Under the pieces are notes generated by a model. The model worked only from the letters and a program-made list of their open reading frames with translations. It searched no databases and was not told the DNA's origin. This document shows, in pieces, positions 44,313 to 54,376 of a stretch of DNA of 64,000 nucleotides (positions are counted from its first letter, which is position 1; the number at the start of each line of letters is the position of its first letter). Both the position numbers and the translations under genes were made by a program. Source of the stretch: Diadema setosum (Eukaryota; Echinodermata; Echinoidea; Diadematoida; Diadematidae); assembly GCF_964275005.1 (NCBI RefSeq), contig NC_092697.1, positions 17,510,638 through 17,574,637 of the forward strand, read 5' to 3'.

Positions 44313-44739
44313 CGTTCGGGTAAGTTCTGAGACTGAACTTTTTTTGTTAATATTTCGCATTTTCGTCGTTAACCGATTGAATATCTTGTTATTACAGCGT
44401 TATTCCGCACATTCCTTAGGCATACTTTCACATTTGGGAGCGAAATTTGACAACTTTTGCAGGCGTGCCAGAACTATGTTTTGGCTTTAATGCAAGGGAG
44501 AAAGCCATGCCCTAACATTATTTTTTTTTTTTCACGCATTTGTGAAAACCCGTTGTAGTCCAGGCGCAGGGACCCAGAAAAAATGACTTCGTTCAACCCA
44601 CCCCGCAGAAAAGGTTTGACTGCATAAGGTGGTCGGTTGGACTCTCTGGAACACCCCTAGGTAGTACGTGATTAGAAATTGTGGTATCAATAAAATTTTA
44701 GAGGCCATTTTAGTTGCGACAAGACCTTATTCGAAAAAG

Positions 44740-44833
44740 AGTCTGCGCACGCCAAGACTACTACACGCACCACTAGCACTGCTACAGGCGCCAGTGCCAG
44801 TGGTGCGTGTAGTAGTCTTAGCGCACGCAGACT
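44740..44833. repeat. Hairpin with 35-bp stem
   Basis: AGTCTGCGCACGCCAAGACT and the following TACTACACGCACCACT are matched by their complement at the other side with two mismatches, around a loop of about 24 bases. The same hairpin lies in the right arm near 49459-49552. Confidence 0.75.
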
Positions 44834-44892
44834 TTTTCCTCGGCAAACAAGGGTTTTTGCCAGCAAACTCACTAGCTGAGGTCAGTGTAGTT

Positions 44893-45106
44893 TAGTTTCT
44901 AGCCGTTTTTATTTCGTGTATATTTTTTCCGAGTTGCAGCAAGCCGAGTGAGGTTGCATACCCACTGATTGTGACCCCAAACCGTTCGGGCGTCGCAGTC
45001 ACTTGGTATGCGCCTTCGCTCGGCTTAGCACAATAAAGTGGGCTTCTACACATGCGCAAGCTGCAACTCGGAGAGATGAAAACGAAATAAAAACGACTAG
45101 AAACTA
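44893..45106. mobile_element. Foldback MITE nested in the inverted-repeat arm
   Basis: About 214 bp with terminal inverted repeats TAGTTTCTAG(C/T)CGTTTTTAT and a second matching block CCGAGTTGCAGC. An inner stem (AAGCCGAG) follows. A copy lies in the right arm near 49182-49399, so it was present before the arms duplicated. Confidence 0.65.
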
Positions 45107-45876
45107 GACTGGGGTCGGTTACGGCTGGCACTGAAAATTACAACATAATCACAGTTTTTTGCAGTTATTTCATGAATAATTCCTCAAAACACCGTAAAAC
45201 CATATATATATATGTTGCTAGAGATGTCAGCAGAACAATGGGATACATTGTAAGTTAAAATATTGTGCATGGTTACGATGGTAACCAGATGTATACAGGT
45301 GATTGATAATCCAAAAAATGCCTCCAACTGCTGCAAACTTTGGTATTTTTTGTTCAGTTTTTTTTTTTTTTATAGATAGGTGAATTAAAAACAAACATTT
45401 CTATTGATTATTGTTCAAAAAAGTTTTTTCCTGTTGCCATGGCAACCAGTAATATCCAATCAGGATTCAGCTGTCAATACTTAAGAACTAATGCCCATAT
45501 TTTCAAAAAGCTCAATAAGCATGTCATTCTGCATAATTGTACCATTTACCGTACTTTTAACACATATTTGACTTCAAATTACAGGCAAATGTTGTTTCCA
45601 GCAATGTATGGACACAAAATTCCCTTCAAAATCTATGTTAATACAGAGAGCAAAGCCGACGATATTCTGATATTAGCTTTTTAGAGTATATATTTACAGA
45701 GAAATGGTTATTCGAAACAACCTTGGCAAAGAGCAGAAGAAAGCAATATTGATTTTTCTTGTTCTTAAAGGAAATTTATTCAAGAATGCAGATAAATTCC
45801 TTTCTAAAGAAGGAATATACACGTATACTGCATGATCCATCAATGGAATTAAAAGCGTACTTTTCGTTGGTAAGCT

Positions 45877-46024
45877 ATATATATAATATGGACAACTTGT
45901 GGTGATATTTCATAATCAAGTTCGAATTACCAATTCTTTGTTAAATATGAATTCAATTTTTCATTTCTTGTTAAGCCTGTTACTAGAGCTCACAGTGTGA
46001 TGGATTGACTTTCAGTACTTCGTT

Positions 46025-46063
<39 letters not shown>

Positions 46064-46993
46064 AGTATTTTAGCTTTATTTTCAACAAGTTTATTTGTGG
46101 ATCGAGGTATTTGTGAATCAGGGTATTTTAAGGACGTCTCAGGGTCAGACAATTCAGACAATCAGACAACTTTCTGTCTCAAATATACCATCAGCATTTA
46201 TGTTTGTACCACGCCAGCGTGCGATAAAAGTGAAAAAAGCAAAGCCGACGATATTCTGATATTCGTGCTTTTTAGAGTATATATTTAAAGAGAAATGGTT
46301 ATTCGAAACAACCTTGGAAAAGAGCAGAAGAAAGCAATTGATTGTTCTTGTTCTTAATCAGGGTATTTTAAGGACGTCTCAGGGTCAGACAATTCAGACA
46401 ATCAGACAACTTTCTGTCTCAACCATCAGCATTTGTGTTTGTACCACACCAGCGTGCGATAAAAGTGAAAAAAAAATATCTCGAGTGTAAATACTTTTTC
46501 GTGCTTTTCGTGGACTGTAAGTGCACGAAATTTGAATCATTCTGTTTGTTATAGGCTATATCTAAAGTGTAGATACATTTTTTGTGCTTTTCGTGGACTG
46601 TAAGTGCACGAAATTTGATTCATTCTGTCGATATAGGGTATCATTATTTGGACAACTTATGGTGATATTTCATAACCAAGTTCGAATCGTCAGTTCTTTG
46701 TTAGATATGAATTTCTTGTTATGCCTGTTACTAGAGCTCACAGTGTGACTGACTTTCAGTACTTTCTTATACATTACGGTACAAGTTTTGTAACTTTTTT
46801 GTTCAACAATTTTATTTGTGGATCAGGGTATTTTAAGGACATTTCGGGCTCAGATAACTTTCTATTTTGCACAGTCATTTATAAGTTTGCCACAACAAAG
46901 TAGGATAAAGTGAAAAAAAATATCTGGAATCCAGACACGTTTGTTTATTTTGCCTTACGTGCTCATGATCACCCATTGTAGGTCGGGTCTTAA
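45877..46993. repeat. Spacer of the inverted repeat with duplicated segments
   Basis: The segment CAGGGTATTTTAAGGACGTC, with the following CAGACAATTCAGACAATC, occurs near 46118 and 46359, with a shorter version near 46825. AAAGCCGACGATATTCTGAT with about 90 more bases (46239-46340) copies part of the left arm (45651-45750). GTGCTTTTCGTGGACTGTAA occurs twice (46501, 46578). A (TA)n microsatellite lies at 46030-46061. It looks like repeated local duplication. Confidence 0.7.
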
Positions 46994-47974
46994 CCCTATA
47001 AAGCCCAAGCTATTTTGACCCCTTCCAGGCCCAAGGGGGGGGGGGGGGGCGGCACATTGTGCCCCCTTCATAACTTCTTTATTATATGATGTATGACCGT
47101 CATATTTGGCACATGGGTAGAGCAACTCATGCTCTACATGACCCAACATTTCTCAAGGTTACCCACTGAGGGCACTATTTCCCAAAATATAAAAAATACA
47201 TAGAAAATATGCTAAAATCATGTTTTTTCTTTCTATTTCTTTATCCCCAGTAAATATGTTGTTATTTTATATTAATCATTTTCATATTTACTACAAAGGA
47301 AGAGCAATTCAACGTTCACTATTTGTTATGGTTGAAATTTCTCAAGGTCAACATGTGGGGCGTAATTCATTACAATATTAAGAAATATATGAAACCTATT
47401 ACGTATTGCTTGGAATGGGTGCATAAATATATTTGTATCACATTTCATATTTCCAAAATACTGAAATTTTAAGTTTACAGATTGATATTATGATAAACAA
47501 ATGATATTCCAGGCAAAGCTTATGTGAAGATAACACAAAATAAAAAGGTAATCTTTGAAAAATGCTGTATTTTCGATTATTTCTATTATATCTATTGTTT
47601 GACGCCTATGTTATATAGAAAATAAAGGAAATAATAAGACGACCATTTCAGGGTAATTCTCAACCATAATTACTTCACATTTCTTTCCTTTAGCAAACTA
47701 TAGCCAAGAAAACCCCAATTTCATCCATAATTATATTGTTAACTGAAATTGAAACAGAAAATCATACAAAATCTGACTAACATGGTTGTCAGTTCACGGT
47801 TGCCATAGCAAACAGGAATATCGGACATACCTAAATTATATATCAAAATGTTTGTAATAAGATTTTAGGAAAAGCCACCAAATTTGGTTGAAATCGGGTA
47901 AAGGGTTTAGGAGCGGCAAATGAAGATATGGTAGGGGGCACAATGTGCCCCCCCCCCCCTTGGGCTTTATAGGG
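46994..47974. mobile_element. piggyBac-type MITE
   Basis: 981 bp with terminal inverted repeats CCCTATAAAGCCCAAG and flanking TTAA on both sides (46990-46993, 47975-47978), the duplication characteristic of piggyBac transposons. Just inside the ends lie a G run with GGCACATTGTGCCCCC and, at the other end, GGGGGCACAATGTGCCCC with a C run, a second inverted pair. There is no transposase; the interior is AT-rich and non-coding. Confidence 0.88.
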
Positions 47975-48135
47975 TTAAACTACCCACCTCAACACTACAA
48001 AGTTAACCTGGATAAAACGGATAGGACCCCTAAGATTTTCCCTCATTCTCTCCTTAATAGCATTAATTCATTACTGCACGTTTTAATACAAATTTACATG
48101 TTATGACTTTTCATTTTATTTTTTATTTTTAACCC

Positions 48136-49708
48136 TAGCTTAACAACGTAAAAGTACGCTTTTAATTCCATTGATGGATAATGCAGTGTACATGTATATT
48201 CCTTCTTTGTGTTGGCTCAGTGAGTAGAGCGGCTGCCCTCACAGTCGGGAGGTCGTGGGTTCAAACCCCGGCTGCGTCATATCAAAAGACGTTAAAAGAT
48301 GGGAGTTGCTGCTACCTTGTTTGCCGTTCAACAGTTGAAAAGGTTAGAGCAACGTCGATCTGGCGCTGCTCAGTGGCTGCCGGGCCCAAGATCAATTGGG
48401 CAAAAAGAATTTTCATTCTTGGACAATAAAATTTGGAGTTTATATCCAAAGCAATTATTATTAGTAGTATTATTATTATAGAAAGGAATTTATCTGCATT
48501 CTTGAATAAATTTCCTTTAAGAACAAGAAAAATCAATATTGCTTTCTTCTGCTCTTTGCCAAGGTTGTTTCGAATAACCATTTCTCTGTAAATATATACT
48601 CTAAAAAGCTAATATCAGAATATCGTCGGCTTTGCTCTCTGTATTAACATAGATTTTGAAGGGAATTTTGTGTCCATACATTGCTGGAAACAACATTTGC
48701 CTGTAATTTGAAGTCAAATATGTGTTAAAAGTACGGTAAATGGTACAATTATGCAGAATGACATGCTTATTGAGCTTTTTGAAAATATGGGCATTAGTTC
48801 TTAAGTATTGGCAGCTGAATCCTGATTTGATATTACTGGTTGCCATGGCAACAGGAAAAAACTTTTTTGAACAATAATCAATAGAAATGTTTGTTTTTAA
48901 TTCACCTATCTATAAAAAAAAAAAAAAAAACTGAACAAAAAATACCAAAGTTTGCAGCAGTTGGAGGCATTTTTTGGATTATCAATCACCTGTATACATC
49001 TGGTTACCATGGTAACCATGCACAATATTTTAACTTACAATGTATCCCATTGTTCTGCTGACATCTCTAGCAACATATATATATATGGTTTTACGGTGTT
49101 TTGAGGAATTATTCATGAAATAACTGCAAAAAACTGTGATTATGTTGTAATTTTCAGTGCCAGCCGTAACCGACCCCAGTCTAGTTTCTAGTCGTTTTTA
49201 TTTCGTTTTCATCTCTCCGAGTTGCAGCTTGCGCATGTGTAGAAGCCCACTTTATTGTGCTAAGCCGAGCGAAGGCGCATACCAAGTGATTGCGACGCCC
49301 GAACGGTTTGGGGTCACAATCACTGGGTATGCAACCTCACTCGGCTTGCTGCAACTCGGAAAAAATATACACGAAATAAAAACGGCTAGAAACTAAACTA
49401 CACTGACCTCAGCTAGTGAGTTTGCTGGCAAAAACCCTTGTTTGCCGAGGAAAAAGTCTGCGTGCGCCAAGACTACTACACGCACCACTGGTACTGGCGC
49501 CTGTAGCAGTGCTAGTGGTGCGTGTAGTAGTCTTGGCGTGCACAGACTCTTTTTCGAACAATAAGGTCTTGTCGCAACTAAAATGGCCTCTAAAATTTTA
49601 TTGATACCACAATTTCGAATCACATACTACCTGGGGGTGTTCCTGGAGGTCCCATCTACCACTCTGTGTGGCCAAAACTTTTCTGCGGGGTGGGTTGAAC
49701 GAACTCCT
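48136..49708 (-). repeat. Right arm of the 5-kb inverted repeat, with SINE insertion
   Basis: Reverse complement of 44585-45876, enlarged by a 271-bp SINE at 48209-48479 that the left arm lacks. Apart from this the arms are close to identical in their inner kilobase and drift at the outer 100-150 bp (CCCGCAGAAAAG word shared at both ends). Confidence 0.9.
48209..48479 (+). mobile_element. tRNA-derived SINE, second family
   Basis: tRNA-like head with A box TGGCTCAGTGAG and B box GGTTCAAACCCC, as in GTCGTGGGTTCAAACCCCGG. The body includes GTTGCTGCTACCTTGTTTGC and ends CATTCTTGGACAATAAAATT with a (TTA)n tail. The uninterrupted left arm gives the empty site (CCTTCTTTAGAAAGG), so the insertion borders are exact to a base or so. 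No clear target duplication is left. Confidence 0.85.
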
Positions 49709-50189
49709 TAATTAAGGCCCGTACAGGAATTAGCGCCTTGACTATTGGGAAGAGGATTAGTTCTACGTTTCCTCAAGTAATTCTAGTCAACATATTCACT
49801 AGGTCCACGCGTTTACTAGTGTAGCACCTTAAATGGTGCTGCTGCTAAATCCTAGCATTTTTTCCTGCTTCGTGCAGTACTGTTGATACAACCAAACCAC
49901 ATGGTCCAAAATGCTTTATTAAAAGTCATGATATATAAGGTGTTTTATAACCCTCGATATTATACATATATTGAAATATACGTGTATTGACATTGTTGGG
50001 TTACATTATGTGTTGTAAAATTTAAGAAAGTTGTGATCGTAATTTCTGAACTTCTGTGAAATAGTCCACAAAGATCCGAGATTTTTAGCATAGTTTTAAT
50101 TATATCATTAAAGGTATTGCTATTCCTAGAGCAGATGTGATATTATCTAACCATTGATGAGAGACGAATTGATGAATGACTTCACCGTC
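49709..50189. other. Intronic DNA, nothing recognised
   Basis: No gene, tandem repeat or element end could be supported here. It separates the large inverted repeat from the truncated SINE. Confidence 0.4.
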
Positions 50190-50402
50190 GAATTCCATTC
50201 CCGCCCAGTGCGTACGTCCTTGGACAAGATGTTTTCACCTATCATGTCCCTCTCGACCCAGGTGTATAAATGGGTAGGTCTATATATACCTGGCAACGCT
50301 AGTATGGCTTATATAATAATAATGGCAGGGCCCTCTGGTAGAGCAGTGGTAACACTGAAAAGGCTACCCTGGAGAAATAAGACCTTATTATTATTATTAT
50401 TC
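50190..50402 (+). mobile_element. tRNA-derived SINE, 5'-truncated copy of the 41960-42220 family
   Basis: It shares GTACGTCCTTGGACAAGATG, CCTCTCGACCCAGGTGTATA, GGCAGGGCCCTCTGGTAGAG and GAAATAAGACCTTA followed by (TTA)n. The tRNA-like head is mostly absent. The plus orientation is opposite to the other copy. It lies 77 bases upstream of candidate exon 4. Confidence 0.85.
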
Positions 50403-50478
50403 ACTGTAAAGTCATTTACTTGTGCATGCGAGTTTACATGGTGTCCATTTTCCTAAACGTGCCTACTGTTTACTGTAG

Positions 50479-50626
50479 ATTGGAGGTAGCGAATTACCAC
50501 CCGTCACTTCGATCGACTTCTGGAGTAATTCTGCACCAGGCGAATTCGAAGACTAATAATATGTCAAATGCCACGGGAAATGACCTTGTTGAAATAACTC
50601 CGAAAGCATATATTCGACTTCCTAAG
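50479..50626 (+). CDS. Candidate exon 4 of the host gene
   Basis: Runs from an acceptor (GTTTACTGTAG, ending at 50478) to a donor (CCTAAG|GTTAGT, 50627). The first base completes the phase-2 codon left by exon 3, and the frame stays open: LEVANYHPSLRSTSGVILHQ, then ANSKTNNMSNATGNDLVEIT, then PKAYIRLPK. It has an NAT sequon. In GT29 enzymes the stem region ends with a similar LPK-type word shortly before sialylmotif L. That motif is not found downstream in the window. Phase agreement across the 9-kb intron supports a real gene; identity is unproven. Confidence 0.5.
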
Positions 50627-51964
50627 GTTAGTGCTAAAATTTGTAAAGTGAGGAATAACAAATCCTCCGGCGATAGATTGTTCATTATAATTCATTTACA
50701 TGTTTGAATAATTACGGAGCAAGTGTTTCCCCAGAGAAAAAAAAAAAAAAAAACTTTTTGGACTGAAAAAAGGAAATACTTTAGCTATATTTTGTACGTT
50801 GAACAGGGATCTCTTTATTAACAACTGCAAATAGATAGCATATTAAATAACTACAAACAAATACATGCATACTCCACTACACAAAAGGATTTGTCCCAAC
50901 CTTCTTGCAATATCACGAATACTTCAAAATACCCTATTCTGACTACTAAACGTTTAAAGGAATAATGAAAGCGAAATCGAAATAAATGTAATTTGAAAAT
51001 TGTACACTCGCACTATAACATCATTATAAATTTACTGACTAACCATACATTGACATATGATAATGACTCTTAACTATGATTTTTTAGAAGAGGGTAGGGG
51101 CTTCAAATTTTGAAACGATGAACCTTTCTGAGGGGTATCCCTCTCCCTCAGGAGGGAGCTTTTGCATTATGATTTTTCTATATAGAATTTGAATCATACG
51201 ATCTGGCGCACACTTTCGGTGGAATATTTTTTTTTCAACACTGACATGACAAATTAACATGAAATTTTCAGTGAACATAGATTACATCTCAATACATGAA
51301 ACTTTTCATGACGATAACATAGTATAATCTGTGACGTCATCTAGGCGCCATTTTGCGATTTTCAGACAATGTCAGATGATCGATCATATCTTCATAACTA
51401 AACGTCATTTCCCTATCATACTTTCGGTAGACATAAAGTTCAAGTCACCTCTGATCGTCTTGCACTGTTATGCTTATCACACAGGTCATCATGACGCGCG
51501 CGTACGCGCGCGTCAAAATTTTAAAATGCTCATAACGATTTCCCCACTGGTGTTCTATACGTTTATTTATACGTTTTATTTATGTCATTTGTAAAGATAT
51601 ACATGTAGTTATTTTGAGATACGCAGGTCGGGAAAAAATAAAAAATAAAAATAGAGTATCAATGCTAATGCCCGGACAATGTTCGCTGAACCACGTGTAC
51701 CGGGAAAATATGACAAGGACAACACTCGTACACACATTCAATTACCCACACACACATATTATTTCAAGACGCGAGACAGTACCGAGAGGAGAGAAGACGG
51801 TAACAATACAAGTCTACGAAGAACAAAAGACAGGAAAGGAAGAGGAGAGAAGAAAGAAGAGAGAGAAGAGAGGTCTGCATACAGAACACGCCAAGTGCTG
51901 CGACATCAGGACAGGTGAAAACTCAAGCATGAATTAAAGTAATTTGAATTATCTAGAATTATAA
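50627..51964. other. Downstream intronic or intergenic DNA
   Basis: Contains an A17 run near 50736, an alternating CGCGCG palindrome (GCGCGCGTACGCGCGCG near 51495-51512) and a purine-rich stretch at about 51780-51880. No sialylmotif-like or other domain-bearing exon was recognised. Confidence 0.4.
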
Positions 51965-54376
51965 TTCTGATATTATTATTATATTTGTATTTAAATGTGA
52001 CGAATTCGGGGAATCTTTTAAACTATTATCTAAATTATTCCAAAGTCTGGGTCCGGTATAAAGAAATGTATTTTGGGCATGTGCGGTTCTCATTAATGGA
52101 AGATGGAATTCGTCGGATCGTCGCGTGGGATAGTTATGTACATGACTGTTTCGATGAAATGAGTCGTGAAATACTTTGGTTAAGAAGTTGATGTTATAAT
52201 CAAACATGAACTGGCCAATTGAAACACATACAAATATTTTAATGGTAGTATTTTATGGTCAAAATACAAAGCATCTGCATGTTCTTGGGTATGTAGGTTA
52301 AAAACAATTCTGAGCGCTTTCTTTTGCAATATAAAAATTTATCAAGTTATGTCTGATATGTATTATCCCAAGCAAGGATCCCGTAGTTTAAATAAGGTAG
52401 TATCAAATTAGAATAAAGAGTTAATAATGCAGATGAAGGAAGATAATATTTCAATCTGTTCATTACGCCAATGTTACGTGAAATAGTTTTACATATGTTA
52501 TCAATATGATTCCTCTATGAAAGGTTGTTATCAACGCAAACACCAAGAATTTTAAAGGAAGAAACTTCTTCTAGGGGTGTAGTATCATATGTTATATTGC
52601 CTGGGAGGCTATCGAAAGAGTTACTTAAAAGCATAAATTTTGTTTTTTGAATGTTTAGTGACAATTTATTTGCATATATCCATTGTATGACCTTTTTCAA
52701 TTCTTCATTTACTGTTCTTGTTAAGATATTTGGGTCAGGGTGGGAAAAGAAAAGGTTAGAGTCATCCGCGAATAATATGAATGATAGTTTCTCCGAGGAT
52801 CTATGAGAATCATTGATATAAATAATGAATAACAATGGGCCTAGTAAGCTCCCTTGTTGAACTCCACATGCAATTGTTTTATTTTGTGAGTCAAAGCCGT
52901 TGACATGTACAAATTGGGATCTATTTGATAGGTAACTCGTGAACCACTCCAAGGCCTTTCCACGTATGCCATAATGGGATAATTTGGCGAGAAGTATTCC
53001 ATGGTTGATCGTGTCAAAGGCCTTGGAGAAGTCCAAGAAGATACCTATTGTGTGTGAAAATGTGTCGAGTGCGTGTGTGACTTTGTCGATGAGGGCGAGT
53101 AGTGTGTGTGTTGTGCTGTGATTTTCCCTGAATCCAAACTGAAAGTTTGAAAATATGTCGCAGGTTTTAAGAAAACGTACTGTCCTGATATAAACTATTC
53201 TGTCTAGAATCTTAGAAATAGAAGATAATAAAGATATGGGTCTATAGTTATTGACATCATCCTTCTCCCCTTTCTTATAAATAGGAATTACTTTCGCAAT
53301 TTTCATGCTATTTGGCACATGGCCAGTTGTAAGCGATGAGTTGATAATGTGTACTAAAGGATCTACTATCTGGATAATTATGTTTTTTATCAAATGGTTG
53401 TCAATTCCGTCGTGACCAGGACTTTTTCCTTCTTTCAAATTGGCAACGATCTTTGTTATTTCTTCTTTATATGTTGGGTCAAAAATATAGTTTTTGAGTT
53501 AGGTGTATCTAAGAAGTCACTAAAAGATTTATTAGAAGGAGGAATATTTTGAGAAAGATTTATTCCAATTGAAGAGGAGAAGTCATTGAAAATTTCAGTT
53601 ATGCCAGCGGGAGTGTTGCTGGAGGCATTGCCCCATCGAACTTCAGAAATATTAGATGAATTGTTAGATGTATTCATAACATTTTTTAATGTTTTCCATG
53701 TGTTTTTAATGTCATTTTTATGTTTGCTTATCTGATTTACGTTAAAAAAATCTGCGTACGTAATAATTTGGTGAGTGTGTTTTTGTATGTAACATATTTG
53801 TTCTTATTTTTTTCAATGGGTTTGCATCTGTAATAATAAAACAAATTATTTTTCCTATTTATAGATCGTAATATAGACTGGGTTATCCACGGGAGTCTTG
53901 GAATTTGCTTATATCTATTTTTTATGTTAGGCAGGGGAATATGGTTATCGATTTCGGAGGTAATAGTAGATATGAAGTAGTCATAAGAAAAGTTGACATC
54001 GGTAGTGTTGTATGCAGAAGACCAGTCGATTTCTTTTAAACTGTTTTGGAGACTTGTAAGATTATCTGCAGTAATCTTATGTCGCTTATAATAGTTATTT
54101 TGTTTAGTCAATTTAATTGAAGCCTGGGCAAATATAGGATAATGGTCAGTGATGTCTGAGAGGACGATACCAAACTCAGGAAGTGGAAGAACATTACAAA
54201 AAATGTTGTCTATGAGGGTAGCCGATTGGCTGGCAACAGATAATGTTTCTATAAATTCTTGTGGGCTGTTTTAGGAGTTACATTTCATAAGATCGATATT
54301 AAAATCGCCCATCAAAAATGTATCTTTATTAATTATAATGGGATTTTGTTCTAAATCCTGCAAAAATGTCAAAAAG
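51965..54376 (-). mobile_element. Jockey/CR1-group LINE, 5'-truncated, minus strand
   Basis: Read on the minus strand from 54376, it shows the end of the AP endonuclease (FLMGDFNIDLMK, then TLIDNIFCN and DITDHYPIF), a linker with PWITQSILRSINRKN, then RT at about 53438-52515: NYRPISLLSSISKILDRIVY, FGFRENHSTTHTL, LDFSKAFDTINHGILLAKL, GVQQGSLLGPLLFIIYIND and the catalytic FADDSNLFF. The C-terminal part (VHNYPTRRSDEF, YTGPRLWNNL) follows, ending in a (AAT)n-like tail near 51965-51985. Several frame breaks make it inactive. The 5' end is lost where it meets another LINE. Confidence 0.88.

Larger units (their letters stand above)
44585..45876 (+). repeat. Left arm of a 5-kb inverted repeat
   Basis: 1.29 kb that matches the reverse complement of 48136-49708 nearly base for base over most of its length, with more drift toward the outer end. 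It contains two nested hairpins (44740-44833 and 44893-45106). Short open frames occur in both arms in opposite orientation, but they show no domain and are probably chance. Confidence 0.9.

Noticed and set aside
45439-45684. 81-codon frame in the left arm, mirrored at 48601-48846
   Set aside because: The two frames are the same DNA in inverted arms, with no recognisable domain or codon signature; length alone is not enough.
44585-49708. Inverted repeat as a pure assembly artefact
   Set aside because: The arms differ by scattered substitutions and by a clean SINE insertion, which an artefact would not produce; long-read support is still desirable.
51780-51937. Charged Lys/Glu/Arg frame (about 51614-51937)
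   Set aside because: It is produced by a purine-rich tract and has no start context, splice sites or homology I recognise.
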